A DNA stretch of 62,606 nucleotides from Evtepia gabavorous (GTDB lineage Bacteria; Bacillota; Clostridia; Oscillospirales; Oscillospiraceae): positions 1 to 62,606 of the forward strand of contig NZ_QQRQ01000016.1 in the NCBI RefSeq assembly GCF_003425665.1, given 5' to 3'. Within the stretch, counting starts at the first letter, position 1. Each line of letters begins with the position of its first letter. The notes under the pieces were generated by a model. The model did no database searches and was not told where the DNA came from. It worked only from the letters and a program-made list of their open reading frames with translations. Shown piece by piece: positions 33,622 to 42,303 of the stretch. The position numbers were made by a program, and so were the translations under genes.

Positions 33622-33831
33622 CTAATCCACATCATCTGGAACATACTCCGCAACTTCATCCAGGCGACAATTCAGAATTTCACACAATTTATTCAAGGTA
33701 TGCGTTGACACAGGCTGATCCGCTTGTAGCCGCTGAACGGTTGCATGACTCATTCCATGCTTCACGCGCAGAGTGTACGTTGTCACTTTCTTCTGCGACA
33801 TAGTTTCCCACAACGGGCGATAGCGAATCAT
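33622..33831 (-). CDS. Small XRE-type HTH regulator, copy A
   Basis: A 69-aa protein that is almost only a helix-turn-helix: TLRVKHGMSHATVQRLQADQ then STHTLNKLCEILNCRLDEVA, the short Cro/CI type (YozG-like). It is about half identical to the neighbour at 33921. ATG 33831 has AAGGGGGG about 10 bases upstream; the open frame continues 9 codons further back without a start signal. A TATGGC-type palindrome lies 56 bases upstream. Confidence 0.8.
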   Translation of the reverse strand: MIRYRPLWETMSQKKVTTYTLRVKHGMSHATVQRLQADQPVSTHTLNKLCEILNCRLDEVAEYVPDDVD

Positions 33832-33886
33832 TGCCTTGTAACCCCCCTTTCTACCCATCCATTATGGATGTAACCAGGGCTACAAG

Positions 33887-33911
33887 AATATGGCCATTAT
33901 TTAGCCATATT
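33887..33911. promoter_or_regulatory. Palindromic operator candidate upstream of copy A
   Basis: AATATGGC (33887-33894) and GCCATATT (33904-33911) are perfect inverted arms around a 9-base centre. The same arm sequence recurs upstream of copy B. Confidence 0.65.
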
Positions 33912-33920
33912 ATTCTGCTA

Positions 33921-34148
33921 TCATTTTTTATTAATCTTTTCCGCTTCCTCGTCTGGCAAATACTCTGCCACTTCATCTAATCGGCAGTCCAAGATTTTGC
34001 ACAGCCGATCCAACGTGTAAGTAGAAACCGGCATATTTTTTTGCAAACGTTGTACAGTCCCGTGTCCAATATTATGTTTTTCTCTTAACGTATAGGTCGT
34101 AAAGTGTTTGTTTGACATTGTTTCCCATAGAGAATTATAGTGAATCAT
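33921..34148 (-). CDS. Small XRE-type HTH regulator, copy B
   Basis: A 75-aa paralogue of copy A: MIHYNSLWETMS at the start, HNIGHGTVQRLQKNMPVSTY as recognition region, and CRLDEVAEYLPDEE at the end. Copies A and B probably arose by tandem duplication and may bind related sites, since both are preceded by TATGGC-N-GCCATA palindromes. GGAGGGGG is upstream of the ATG. It is divergent from the 230-aa gene at 34258, with which it shares the operator region. Confidence 0.82.
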   Translation of the reverse strand: MIHYNSLWETMSNKHFTTYTLREKHNIGHGTVQRLQKNMPVSTYTLDRLCKILDCRLDEVAEYLPDEEAEKINKK

Positions 34149-34159
34149 ATGCCCCCTCC

Positions 34160-34221
34160 TTTACACGCCTTATTATGGCCGCTATAATAGCCATATGGTA
34201 TGGCCATTATTTGGCCATACC
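34160..34221. promoter_or_regulatory. Divergent control region: promoter plus two palindromes
   Basis: For the plus strand, TTTACA (34160-34165), 17 bases, TATAAT (34183-34188). A palindrome TATGGC (34174-34179) / GCCATA (34190-34195) covers the -10. A second one, GGTATGGCCA (34197-34206) / TGGCCATACC (34212-34221), lies just downstream. Both resemble the site at 33887, so the small XRE proteins probably repress both directions. Confidence 0.7.
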
Positions 34222-34257
34222 AAAATAGGCAACGTTAAAGAAAGGTGAGATACTTAA

Positions 34258-34950
34258 ATGAATGTTGATGCCGAACTGGATAGAATGAAACAGGCCATCT
34301 TCACAGAGGATCTGCTAACAAAGCTCCTCTCCTGTTCCCAAAAAACACTGGATGCCCAAGGCAGCACCGTCCCCCCTGAGGAGGCCCAGGCAGCCCGCGC
34401 CGCCCTGGAGGACCTGCTGACCCCCCAGCAAAAACAAATCCTGGCCGCCCTGGAGGAAAAACACAGGGACATCCTCCGCCGGCTCCTCCCCTTCGCCGTC
34501 CAGCAGGGGCTGTGCACCGGGTTCCAGCAGTATTTCTCCAACGAGCCCCTCACCACCCCCCTGCCCGGCCTGGTCACCCAAAAGGTGCTGGATCAAACCG
34601 TCCACTGCACCGGCTACACCTGGGCCTGCCAGCAGGCCACAGACCTGTTTGACACGGTCTATGACCAGCTGCCGGATCAGACAGCCCAGGACCAATGGAC
34701 CGATCTCGACCTGGTCTGGGAGGACCGGGAGTATATCCTGGCCCTGGACGCCTTCCACCTGGGCTACCGCGCCGCCCTGCGGATTCTGGGGAATTGCTTC
34801 GGCCTGGATGCCAGCATTTCCATGCTCCCCCAGGTCCTTTTGACCGAGCATGATCTGGGCGTTCTCATGACCTCCCAGGAGCAGGAGCGCCAGACCCGCC
34901 TGCAGGCCCGCCCCCTCCCCCAGGACCCTGAAACCCCTTTCCCTGACTAA
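34258..34950 (+). CDS. Uncharacterised 230-aa helical protein
   Basis: A soluble, mostly helical, acidic protein with no membrane segment and no family I recognise. The N-terminal 70 residues look like a coiled or helical bundle (AELDRMKQAIF, EEAQAARAALEDLL). The middle has CTGFQQYFSN and GYTWACQQATDLFD; the C-terminal 25 residues are Gln/Pro-rich. AAAGGTGAG precedes the ATG. Its promoter is overlapped by palindromes that also control the divergent XRE gene, so it is the likely regulatory target of those repressors. Confidence 0.6.
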   Translation: MNVDAELDRMKQAIFTEDLLTKLLSCSQKTLDAQGSTVPPEEAQAARAALEDLLTPQQKQILAALEEKHRDILRRLLPFAVQQGLCTGFQQYFSNEPLTTPLPGLVTQKVLDQTVHCTGYTWACQQATDLFDTVYDQLPDQTAQDQWTDLDLVWEDREYILALDAFHLGYRAALRILGNCFGLDASISMLPQVLLTEHDLGVLMTSQEQERQTRLQARPLPQDPETPFPD

Positions 34951-34953
34951 ACA

Positions 34954-34997
34954 CAAGCCCCCGCCGAAGGCATCCGCCTTCAGCGGGGGCTTTGTTT
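34954..34997. terminator. Bidirectional terminator
   Basis: AAGCCCCCGC-GAAGGC pairs with GCCTTC-GCGGGGGCTT, followed by TGTTT on the plus strand, between convergent genes. Confidence 0.85.
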
Positions 34998-35003
34998 CGG
35001 TGC

Positions 35004-36308
35004 TCAAATGGTCTCCTCCACCAGGGTCAGGCCGCAGGGGCGGCCCTGGCCGTCGTGCTCCAGGCGGTAGCAGTCGGTGGTGTTCCCGTCGCTCAGGTAG
35101 CACCAGGTGCCATCGGTGATCAGGCGAAGGGGGCCGCACTCGTTTTGCACCAGCACCTCTTCCCCAGTCTCCAGCTGCCTGGCCCAGAGGCTCCACTCCT
35201 GCCTGCGCCCCCCATTGTCCAGCGCAGCCCATGTTCTGTTGGTAAAGTACAGCCACCCGTCCGCCACGGCCAGGTAATCCCTTGTTGAATCCTCCGGGTC
35301 CTCGGGCTCCGGCAGAATATAGTCCCGGCCCGCCGGGGTCAGCAGCAGATAGCCAGTGGCGTCGCAGAGGTAGTTGCCCGCCTCGTCAAACCGGTTTTTG
35401 GACGCATACCCAATCAGGAGCCCGCCGGGAATCTCTATGGCGGCCTGCTCCCCGGCTCCCATGGTGCCCGGGGGCAGGAGAGACCGGCCGTCCTCCTGGA
35501 GATCGGTCCAATGGTACTGGTTCAACTCCACATCCTCCTCCCAGCCAGGGTAGGTAAAGCCCTCCGGGTGGTCCACATAGACCACCTCAATGCACCGCTC
35601 CCCCAGCCACAGGGGATACCCGTTCTCCCTCTGCGCTGTCTGGGACAAAAGGGCCCCGGTGCGGCTGTCCAGCACAACGGTGTCCGTGGTCTTCCCGTCA
35701 GGGTACCGGTAGGTCAGCGTCACCGTGTCCTCCCCCACCTGGTTCAGGAATAGGGCCACATCATAGGTAAGCTCCAGTTCCTCCCCATGGGCAAAGTAGT
35801 TCCACAGGTCCCCCACCCCCAGTTCCGCTTCCGGTTCCTCTGGGCCGGGGGCCGTGTATAGCAGGGTCTCCTCTCCAGTGGTCAGGTCCTGCCGCCAGAG
35901 GGCGTTGGTGTCTATATCCACATAGTATAGACTGTGGGTATTCACCCCCCAGCAGGAAAAGAGAACATCCATCCGGTGCGCCTGGTAAGACACCAGCTGC
36001 TCCTTGCCCTCCCCCGGCACATAGCGGAAGATTCCCTGGGGGACCCGGGCCTCATCGGGCCCGGGGAAGCCGCTGCCCGCAAAGACATAGTAGGCCCCGT
36101 CCTGCAGCACCCCTGCCTCGCCCCCCACGTCCTGCCGGGGGTGGCGGACAGGCTCTGTGGTGACAAACCACACCAGCACCGCCGCAGCCACAATGGCGGC
36201 CACAATGGCCAGACGCCGCCGCCAGACACCGCGCTTTACCTCGGCTGACTCCATGACCAGATTGTCGTCCAAAAGGTCCAGCAGTTCATAGAGTTTTTCC
36301 CCTTTCAT
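35004..36308 (-). CDS. Membrane-anchored anti-sigma-like protein with large extracellular domain
   Basis: A 434-aa protein. About 30 cytoplasmic residues (MKGEKLYELLDLLDDNLV) are followed by one membrane helix (LAIVAAIVAAAVLVWFV) and 370 extracellular residues made of repeated strands with YYVFAGSG, SLYYVDIDTNALWRQDL and GWLYFTNRTWAAL, the look of a DUF5050-like beta-propeller. Its ATG overlaps the sigma gene stop as ATGA. It is therefore the probable anti-sigma/sensor for that sigma factor. The ligand is unknown. Confidence 0.72.
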   Translation of the reverse strand: MKGEKLYELLDLLDDNLVMESAEVKRGVWRRRLAIVAAIVAAAVLVWFVTTEPVRHPRQDVGGEAGVLQDGAYYVFAGSGFPGPDEARVPQGIFRYVPGEGKEQLVSYQAHRMDVLFSCWGVNTHSLYYVDIDTNALWRQDLTTGEETLLYTAPGPEEPEAELGVGDLWNYFAHGEELELTYDVALFLNQVGEDTVTLTYRYPDGKTTDTVVLDSRTGALLSQTAQRENGYPLWLGERCIEVVYVDHPEGFTYPGWEEDVELNQYHWTDLQEDGRSLLPPGTMGAGEQAAIEIPGGLLIGYASKNRFDEAGNYLCDATGYLLLTPAGRDYILPEPEDPEDSTRDYLAVADGWLYFTNRTWAALDNGGRRQEWSLWARQLETGEEVLVQNECGPLRLITDGTWCYLSDGNTTDCYRLEHDGQGRPCGLTLVEETI

Positions 36309-36871
36309 CCCAGAAGCCCCCTTTCCTCCAGATACCCCCGCAGCCGCTGCCGGGTTCGGAAGAGCTGGGATTTCACCTTGCTCTCACTGTGGCGGAAGAG
36401 CACCGTGAGTTCTCCAATGGAATCTCCCCAAAAATACCGGCGCAGAAAGAGCTGCCGTTCGCCTCTGTCGGTCTTGGTTTTCAGAAAGTCGTTGATAGCC
36501 TCCATCAGCTCCCGCTGGGCCACCGCGTCCTCCACGGAGTCCTCTCCCGGCAGTACCTCCGCCAGCTCATCCAGCAGCAGATAAAAACGGTCGCCCCGCT
36601 TTTGGGCCTGGTTGTGCTCCAAACGCTTCAGCGCAATGTTGCGGGTCACTTTTGCCAAATAGGCCAGCAAACTCCGCGGGGGTGCGCTGGGCACCCCGTT
36701 CCACACCGCCAGATAAGCGTCGTTGACACACTCCTCCGCGTCCGGATGATCCCCCAAAATGTTGTGGGCCACTGTGTGGCAGTACGCCCCGTACTTCTCC
36801 GCCAAGGCCGCGATGGCTCGCTGGTCCCGTGCCCGGCACAGGGACAGGATCTCCTGGTCTCGAAGCACCAT
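36305..36871 (-). CDS. ECF-type sigma-70 family sigma factor
   Basis: A 188-aa protein. Region 2: AIAALAEKYGAYCHTVAHNI, then DAEECVNDAYLAVWN and LAYLAKVTRNIALKRL. Region 4: RQLFLRRYFWGDSIGELTVL then SESKVKSQLFRTRQRL. I chose ATG 36871 because GGGGAGG is in front of it and because the alternative start at 36934 lies upstream of the predicted ECF promoter. It forms a two-gene unit with the anti-sigma-like gene. Confidence 0.88.
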   Translation of the reverse strand: MVLRDQEILSLCRARDQRAIAALAEKYGAYCHTVAHNILGDHPDAEECVNDAYLAVWNGVPSAPPRSLLAYLAKVTRNIALKRLEHNQAQKRGDRFYLLLDELAEVLPGEDSVEDAVAQRELMEAINDFLKTKTDRGERQLFLRRYFWGDSIGELTVLFRHSESKVKSQLFRTRQRLRGYLEERGLLG

Positions 36872-36919
36872 CTCCGCCGCCTCCCCTTTCTCCTCCCCTT
36901 CTCGGGTGTTCTTATCCTT

Positions 36920-36949
36920 ATAGACCGGAAACAATGGCCGCCGGTTGCA
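36920..36949 (-). promoter_or_regulatory. ECF-type promoter of the sigma/anti-sigma operon
   Basis: On the minus strand TGCAACC (36949-36943), 17 bases, GTCTAT (36925-36920). AAC-containing -35 and GTC -10 elements are typical of ECF promoters, which suggests autoregulation. Confidence 0.6.
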
Positions 36950-36967
36950 CCGATTCCGTCAAAACTT

Positions 36968-37009
36968 AAAGAAAACGCAGAAAACCGGGCGTACACCGCC
37001 CGGTTTTCT
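36968..37009 (-). terminator. Terminator of lepA
   Basis: A perfect 13-bp stem (36979-36991 with 36997-37009) followed on the minus strand by GCGTTTTCTTT. Confidence 0.85.
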
Positions 37010-37011
37010 GG

Positions 37012-38817
<1,806 letters not shown>

Positions 38818-38830
38818 TGAATGCTCCTCC

Positions 38831-39256
38831 TTAAGCCTTGACGGCCTTGGGTTTCTTCTCCCTCGTTGTGGGCTTTTTCTCCGCCGGCATCTCCTGGGCC
38901 AGCTCCCCCGCCAGGCAGTGGAACAGCGCCTGGCTCTCTGGGTGGCGGCGGCACAGCTCCAGGCACAGCTGGGTCAAAACCTCCGCTGCGGACCGCAGCA
39001 CCGCCGGGTCCACTCCCTCCGGGGCGCCCTGGGCCCGGCCGCCCTCCCGTTCCACCCGCCGCCCCAGCAGGTAGTCCGCCGAGACCTGGTAGTAATCACA
39101 GGCCCGCACCACAAAGGCCAGGCCGGGCTCCCGGATGCCGTTTTCATAGTGGGACAGCAGCGCCTGGGAAACCTCCAGCGCCTGGGCGGCCTGCCGCTGG
39201 CTGACCCCTTTTTCGTGGCGCAGCTGAGACAGGGTCTGCGCGAACCGTACCTGCAT
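38831..39256 (-). CDS. XRE-family transcriptional regulator
   Basis: A 141-aa protein. Residues 5-65 are a Cro/CI HTH ([48 protein letters not shown]). The rest is a helical segment and a basic Lys/Pro tail ([16 protein letters not shown]). It has a consensus promoter and leads into lepA, an unusual operon partner; whether it controls lepA is not known. AGGAGGGATGGC gives the ribosome site. Confidence 0.85.
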   Translation of the reverse strand: MQVRFAQTLSQLRHEKGVSQRQAAQALEVSQALLSHYENGIREPGLAFVVRACDYYQVSADYLLGRRVEREGGRAQGAPEGVDPAVLRSAAEVLTQLCLELCRRHPESQALFHCLAGELAQEMPAEKKPTTREKKPKAVKA

Positions 39257-39310
39257 GCCATCCCTCCTATCTTCCCCTCCCAGACAACTGGGTTTTTAAC
39301 ATTTCGTATT

Positions 39311-39339
39311 ATTATACTCTGCAAAATACCCACTGTAAA
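39311..39339 (-). promoter_or_regulatory. Promoter of the XRE-lepA operon
   Basis: On the minus strand TTTACA (39339-39334), 17 bases, TATAAT (39316-39311). Confidence 0.75.
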
Positions 39340-39459
39340 GGGCCCCCAAAAGAGAATTTTTCTCCCGCCGGGCTGTCCGCCGAAAGAAAAACTTTGTCCC
39401 CCTCGACACCCTTCCCCGCCATGGGGCCAAAGGCGGCAAAAACCCTGATTTTCAACCCC

Positions 39460-39488
39460 TTGACGGATCAGACCGCCCCTCGTATCAT
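39460..39488 (+). promoter_or_regulatory. Promoter of the M23 peptidase gene
   Basis: TTGACG (39460-39465), 17 bases, TATCAT (39483-39488). Confidence 0.65.
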
Positions 39489-39554
39489 CATCTTGTAACC
39501 AGTTTGTTACTCTTTTGTTCTCTTTTGTACACTTTACTGGAAAGGAGCGACACC

Positions 39555-40994
39555 TTGGAAAAACATTCGATGCCGGCTCTCCCGGACTGGCCGGACCGGG
39601 ACGTGCAAACGCGGTTCTCTCCGGCGGCCATCCCGCAGCCCGCCCCGCCGCCGGACACCGGCCCCACGGTCCAATGGCCCACCCCCCGGCGCAGCCGGCG
39701 GGCGCTGCTGGCAGGGGTGCTGCTGGGGCTCACCGGGCTTTCTGTGGCGGGGGCGGTGATCGTCTCCACCTGCACCCTGTGCTACGCGGTCTCCACCGAC
39801 GGCTCTCCCCCTCTGGCCTACGTCCAGGGCGAGGACACCTATCAGACAGCGGTCCGGCAGGTGGAGGACCAGGTCTCTGAGATTCTCCGGTCGGATTACC
39901 GCTACGCCCAGGAGACCACCATGGCCCTGACCATCGCCCCCAAGAACAGCCTCCAGACCTCTGACCAGCTCACCGCCAGCCTGATGGAGACGGTGGACCA
40001 GGTCAAAGCGGAGTACATTCTCACCATTGACGGTCTCCCCATCGGCGCCTGCGAGAGCCGGGAGGCCATCGACCAGGCCCTGCAAGGAATCAAAGATACC
40101 TACACCAACCAGTTCACCGTGTCCGCCTATTTTGACAACACCGTGGACGTGGTGGTGGGCTATCTCCCCGCCCAAGCGGAAGTTCTGGGCGCCCAGGCTT
40201 TGGCAGAGCGCCTGACCCAGCCCCGGCAGCAGGCCCAACCAGCCATCGAGGCACTGCTTCAGGTCCTGGAGCCCGCCCAGGAACTGCCCCGGTCCATGGA
40301 AACCCTCCGGGCCGAGGCCCAGGCCATCGACCAGGACCAGGGTACTCTCCCCCTCCTGACGGTATGCACCGTGGAGGAAGTCACCTATACCCAGCCGGTG
40401 GAGCCCCCGGTCCAAGAGGTGGAGGACAGCACCCTCCTGCTGGGGGAGGAGAAGGTCCTCTCCCAGGGCACCCCTGGCCTGGAGGAGCGGACAGACCGGG
40501 TCACCTACACCATGGGCCAGGAGCAGAGCCGGGAGAACATGTCCCGAAACCGGTTGGCGCAGGCAACCCCCACCCAAGTGGCCGTGGGCACCGCCCAGGG
40601 CGTGGAGGGGGCAAAGGGCCGGTTCCTCTGGCCCCTCCGCGGCCGGATCACCTCCCCCTTCGGCGGGCGGCAGATTTTCGGCGGGGAGAATTTCCACCGG
40701 GGGCTGGACATCGCCGCCCCCAGCGGCACCCCCATCGCCGCCTCTGCCGGCGGCCAGGTGATCTGGGCCGGACCCAAAGGCACCTACGGCAACCTGGTCA
40801 AAATTGACCACGGCAACGGCTTTACCACCTATTACGCCCACTGCTCCGAACTTTTGGTCCAGGAGGGCGACCAGGTCACCCAGGGACAAACCATCGCCCT
40901 TGTGGGCTCCACCGGCCGGTCCACCGGCCCCCACTGCCACTTTGAACTGCTTTGGCAGGACGAGCTTTTGGACCCCCAGCTTTGTCTACCTTGA
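39555..40994 (+). CDS. Membrane-anchored M23 peptidase with G5 domain
   Basis: A 479-aa cell-wall hydrolase. A Pro-rich cytoplasmic N-terminus and one membrane anchor (ALLAGVLLGLTGLSVAGAVI) are followed by a 200-residue helical/LysM-like region, a G5 domain (EEVTYTQPVEPP to VTYTMGQEQ), and LytM/M23 with zinc ligands H381 and D385 (HRGLD) and H460-C-H462 (HCHFE). Relatives cut peptidoglycan crosslinks during growth or spore engulfment. TTG 39555 is the start, since AAAGGAG lies 7 bases upstream. Confidence 0.88.
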   Translation: MEKHSMPALPDWPDRDVQTRFSPAAIPQPAPPPDTGPTVQWPTPRRSRRALLAGVLLGLTGLSVAGAVIVSTCTLCYAVSTDGSPPLAYVQGEDTYQTAVRQVEDQVSEILRSDYRYAQETTMALTIAPKNSLQTSDQLTASLMETVDQVKAEYILTIDGLPIGACESREAIDQALQGIKDTYTNQFTVSAYFDNTVDVVVGYLPAQAEVLGAQALAERLTQPRQQAQPAIEALLQVLEPAQELPRSMETLRAEAQAIDQDQGTLPLLTVCTVEEVTYTQPVEPPVQEVEDSTLLLGEEKVLSQGTPGLEERTDRVTYTMGQEQSRENMSRNRLAQATPTQVAVGTAQGVEGAKGRFLWPLRGRITSPFGGRQIFGGENFHRGLDIAAPSGTPIAASAGGQVIWAGPKGTYGNLVKIDHGNGFTTYYAHCSELLVQEGDQVTQGQTIALVGSTGRSTGPHCHFELLWQDELLDPQLCLP

Positions 40995-40995
40995 C

Positions 40996-41043
40996 AACTT
41001 GCCTGACGGCGCCTTCCCGGTGCCGTCAGGCAAGTTTTTTTCG
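40996..41043 (+). terminator. Terminator of the M23 peptidase gene
   Basis: ACTTGCCTGACGGC pairs with GCCGTCAGGCAAGT around a CGCCTTCCCGGT-type loop, and eight Ts follow. The remaining 260 bases to the next gene are AT-rich and hold a possible promoter at 41225-41253 (TTGACC, 17 bases, TACCTT). Confidence 0.92.
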
Positions 41044-41304
41044 TCCTCCTTTCATTTTTTCTGCAAAAGGCGATGCACAGCCCCGTTTTTTCCTGGAATT
41101 TCCAAATTTTTGCCGCAAGTTCCCTGTCATCTCGCAAAAACTCGACCTTTTCCAGCTTATAACGCAAGTTTTCTGTCACTCCCGTGAAGAAATGTTTTCT
41201 TTCCTTTAATATATTGACAATAGGTTGACCTTTTGGCCTTCTTCAGGTACCTTGATGCCAGCAGATCGGTTTCATAACCCATTTCATCAAAGGAGGACTT
41301 TCCC

Positions 41305-41841
41305 ATGATCCCTGTCAACCCTGAAGCAATCGGCCTGTTTGGCCTGTTCGCCACTGTCATCTGTTTCGGCCTGGAGCAGCTGGGTGTCGGCGTGAAAGGC
41401 GCCGACCACGAAAAGCTCACCCGCACCTTGGGCTACATCGCCATCTTCTTCGGCGGCTTCACCCAGCTCTTCACCTCTCTGTGCATGTACCTGTTCTCCG
41501 TGGGCGGTGACCACAGCGTCTATCTGGGCACTGTCTTCGGCTTCTTCGGCCTGTTCTGGATTCTGGTGGGCTTCTTTTTCATCAAAGGCGGCGACAAGAA
41601 AGCCATGGCCCACTTCTTCCTGTGCGGCCTGATCCTGTGCATCGGCTTCACCATCCGCGCGTTCCAGGACGGCCTGGTCTGGCCCCTGGGCATCGACCTG
41701 GTGGTCATTGACGTGCTGCTGCTCACCCTGATCCCCGCCTGGTACACTGGCAAGCCCGCCCTGACCAAGCTGGCCGGTCTGTGCAACGTGGCCATCGGCG
41801 TGATCTCCGCATTCCTGCTTTTCCCCGCTCTGTTCCTGTGA
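41305..41841 (+). CDS. Acetate-uptake-type transporter (GPR1/FUN34/SatP family)
   Basis: A 178-aa protein with six hydrophobic segments. It starts with NPEAIGLFGLFATVICFGL, close to the family motif NPxPLGL, and has GGFTQLFTSLCMYLFSV where SatP proteins have GGLxQLLAGxW. Family members move acetate or succinate with protons or act as channels. AmiS/UreI proteins are similar in size but lack the NP start. AAAGGAGG precedes the ATG. It stands alone between two terminators. Confidence 0.82.
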   Translation: MIPVNPEAIGLFGLFATVICFGLEQLGVGVKGADHEKLTRTLGYIAIFFGGFTQLFTSLCMYLFSVGGDHSVYLGTVFGFFGLFWILVGFFFIKGGDKKAMAHFFLCGLILCIGFTIRAFQDGLVWPLGIDLVVIDVLLLTLIPAWYTGKPALTKLAGLCNVAIGVISAFLLFPALFL

Positions 41842-41904
41842 GGCGGACCGGAAGCCCAGTCTTTCATTCCCTTCCACCCCATTGAAACCGGACTCAAGTT
41901 CAAT

Positions 41905-41950
41905 CCCCCGGCGGTACAGCTTTCGCTGTGCCGCCGGGGGATTTCGTTTT
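41905..41950. terminator. Bidirectional terminator
   Basis: A perfect 16-bp stem (41905-41920 with 41925-41940), loop TTTC, followed by ATTTCGTTTT. Confidence 0.88.
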
Positions 41951-41958
41951 GTGGTATG

Positions 41959-42228
41959 TCATTCCTGCCCGGGAGAGAAGAGCTTCTCCTCCCGCAGCTT
42001 CGCCAGGATGTACGCGTAGCTCTCCAGGCCGTTGTGGGGCAGCAGGCAATAGGAGCAGTCTTTCACCCCGTTGCGCATCACAAAGCTGCCCCGGCAGTCC
42101 GAGGCACGGTAGAGGGGGCAGTAGCAGAACAAGCAGTTAAACTCCTCCTCCCGCACCCCTTTATGGCAGGGGAAATACTCACATTCCCGGTTTTGAAACC
42201 AAGTATAATGTTTTCCGTTCAAATCCAT
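41959..42228 (-). CDS. Cysteine-rich small domain protein (zinc-finger-like)
   Basis: An 89-aa protein with seven cysteines. The pattern is CEYFPCHKG, FNCLFCYCPLY, SDCRG, KDCSYCLLPHN, as in the cysteine-rich small domain family (PF04071-type), which probably binds zinc or an iron-sulfur cluster. Relatives are sometimes fused to cobalamin-pathway enzymes, but no cobalamin genes are seen here. The GT2 gene lies 75 bases upstream in the same direction with a hairpin between. Confidence 0.85.
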   Translation of the reverse strand: MDLNGKHYTWFQNRECEYFPCHKGVREEEFNCLFCYCPLYRASDCRGSFVMRNGVKDCSYCLLPHNGLESYAYILAKLREEKLFSPGQE

Positions 42229-42269
42229 CCTTGCACGCTCCTCTCTGGTCTTGCTCCCTGGACAGGGAA

Positions 42270-42295
42270 ATCCCCCGCCGGGCTCGGCGGGGGAT
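42270..42295. terminator. Hairpin between the GT2 gene and the Cys-rich gene
   Basis: A perfect 11-bp stem (42270-42280 with 42285-42295), loop GGCT, without a long T tract; a weak terminator or processing site. Confidence 0.5.
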
Positions 42296-42303
42296 GGCAG
42301 CGA

